Assembly: GCA_031289975.1 (NCBI GenBank)
Contig: JAITOM010000153.1
Span: 1-5,095 of the forward strand
Direction of reading: 5' to 3'
Length of the DNA: 5,095 nt
Source: Methanobrevibacter sp.
GTDB lineage: Archaea > Methanobacteriota > Methanobacteria > Methanobacteriales > Methanobacteriaceae
Shown here: positions 4,911-5,095 of the stretch, in pieces
How the letters are laid out: each line of letters starts with the position of its first letter
How positions within the stretch are numbered: the stretch's first letter is position 1
Translations under genes and position numbers: made by a program
Notes under the pieces: generated by a model
The model's database searches: none
What the model was told of the DNA's origin: nothing
What the model saw: only the letters and a program-made list of their open reading frames with translations

Positions 4911-5095
4911 ATGCCAAAGAGAAATTACTATCTATTATCTAATGGAATATTAAAGAAAAGAAAACACAATTTATTTGGCACTGTAAAATTAGCATGGATT
5001 TTTACAATTGAAAAATTAAAAACATGTGCTAAAAGTTTAATTACATGTATATGTACTAAATTTTTTCTGCTAAAAACCCAAATTCCAGATTGTGG
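4911..5095 (+). pseudogene. cas1: Decayed 5' part of a cas1-like gene, runs off the window
   Basis: Cas1 is the integrase that inserts CRISPR spacers. The ATG at 4911 opens MPKRNYYLLSNGILK, the typical Cas1 N-terminus (NYYLLSxGxLKRKENTIYF in type I relatives). The expected KENTIYL then appears in another frame (from about 4955: GAA AAC ACA ATT TAT TTG), followed at once by stops, which fits a 2-bp loss near 4950. Further Cas1-like pieces follow: IEKLKT around 5007-5024, then VLNFF, AKN, QIP and IV across about 5052-5093, joinable only by removing single bases. The ATG frame itself stays open to the window edge but stops resembling Cas1 after residue 15. It lies 13 bp after the ATPase-nuclease and may have shared its transcript. 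Identification rests on my memory of the family pattern; the rest of the gene is outside the window. Confidence 0.6.

Noticed and set aside
4913..5095. Minus-strand open frame of about 53 codons running in from the window end
   Set aside because: No recognisable protein pattern, and it lies antisense to the cas1-like segment; a chance open frame in AT-rich DNA.

Overview
The window is very AT-rich DNA. It probably comes from a host-associated methanogenic archaeon of the Methanobacteriales (Methanobrevibacter or Methanosphaera type). The basis is A/T-loaded codon use, long A/T-only intergenic stretches with TATA-like boxes, AGTGAT/AGGAG ribosome-binding sites, and the gene content: a DUF6398 protein, a short HEAT-repeat protein, a DDE-transposase relic and an AAA-ATPase-like/PD-(D/E)XK protein. 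The assignment is an inference, made without a database search.

Layout. (1) 1-1710 holds two small intact genes facing each other: a DUF6398-type protein (+, 210-641) and a four-repeat HEAT protein (-, 1001-1471). Their upstream regions (about 32-112 and 1594-1710) are diverged copies of one sequence, each pointing toward its own gene, so the pair is bracketed by a long inverted repeat. Between the genes are a palindrome just after the DUF6398 stop and a 49-bp tandem duplication of a hairpin-plus-T-tract terminator for the HEAT gene. (2) 1713-3216 is a dead insertion sequence of about 1.5 kb. It has terminal inverted repeats of about 60 bp and a transposase broken by at least four lesions: a 68-bp partial duplication, two frameshifts and a stop. 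The catalytic D, D and E positions can still be followed across the fragments. (3) 3290-4897 is an intact gene for an AAA-ATPase-like protein with a C-terminal PD-(D/E)XK nuclease-fold domain. (4) 4911-5095 is the beginning of what looks like a decayed cas1. Its first 15 or so residues read as a Cas1 N-terminus, then the frame is lost, and short Cas1-like pieces continue in shifted frames to the window end.

How it fits together. The region looks like an accessory island with IS debris, a CRISPR-adaptation-gene relic and an ATPase-nuclease of a family common in gut microbes and of unsettled function. The intact ATPase-nuclease beside a decayed cas1 suggests a former defence neighbourhood, but nothing in the window shows the two worked together. 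The most unusual structure is the convergent DUF6398/HEAT pair with matched upstream regions, which could be a co-regulated two-gene module or the product of an inverted duplication of one promoter.
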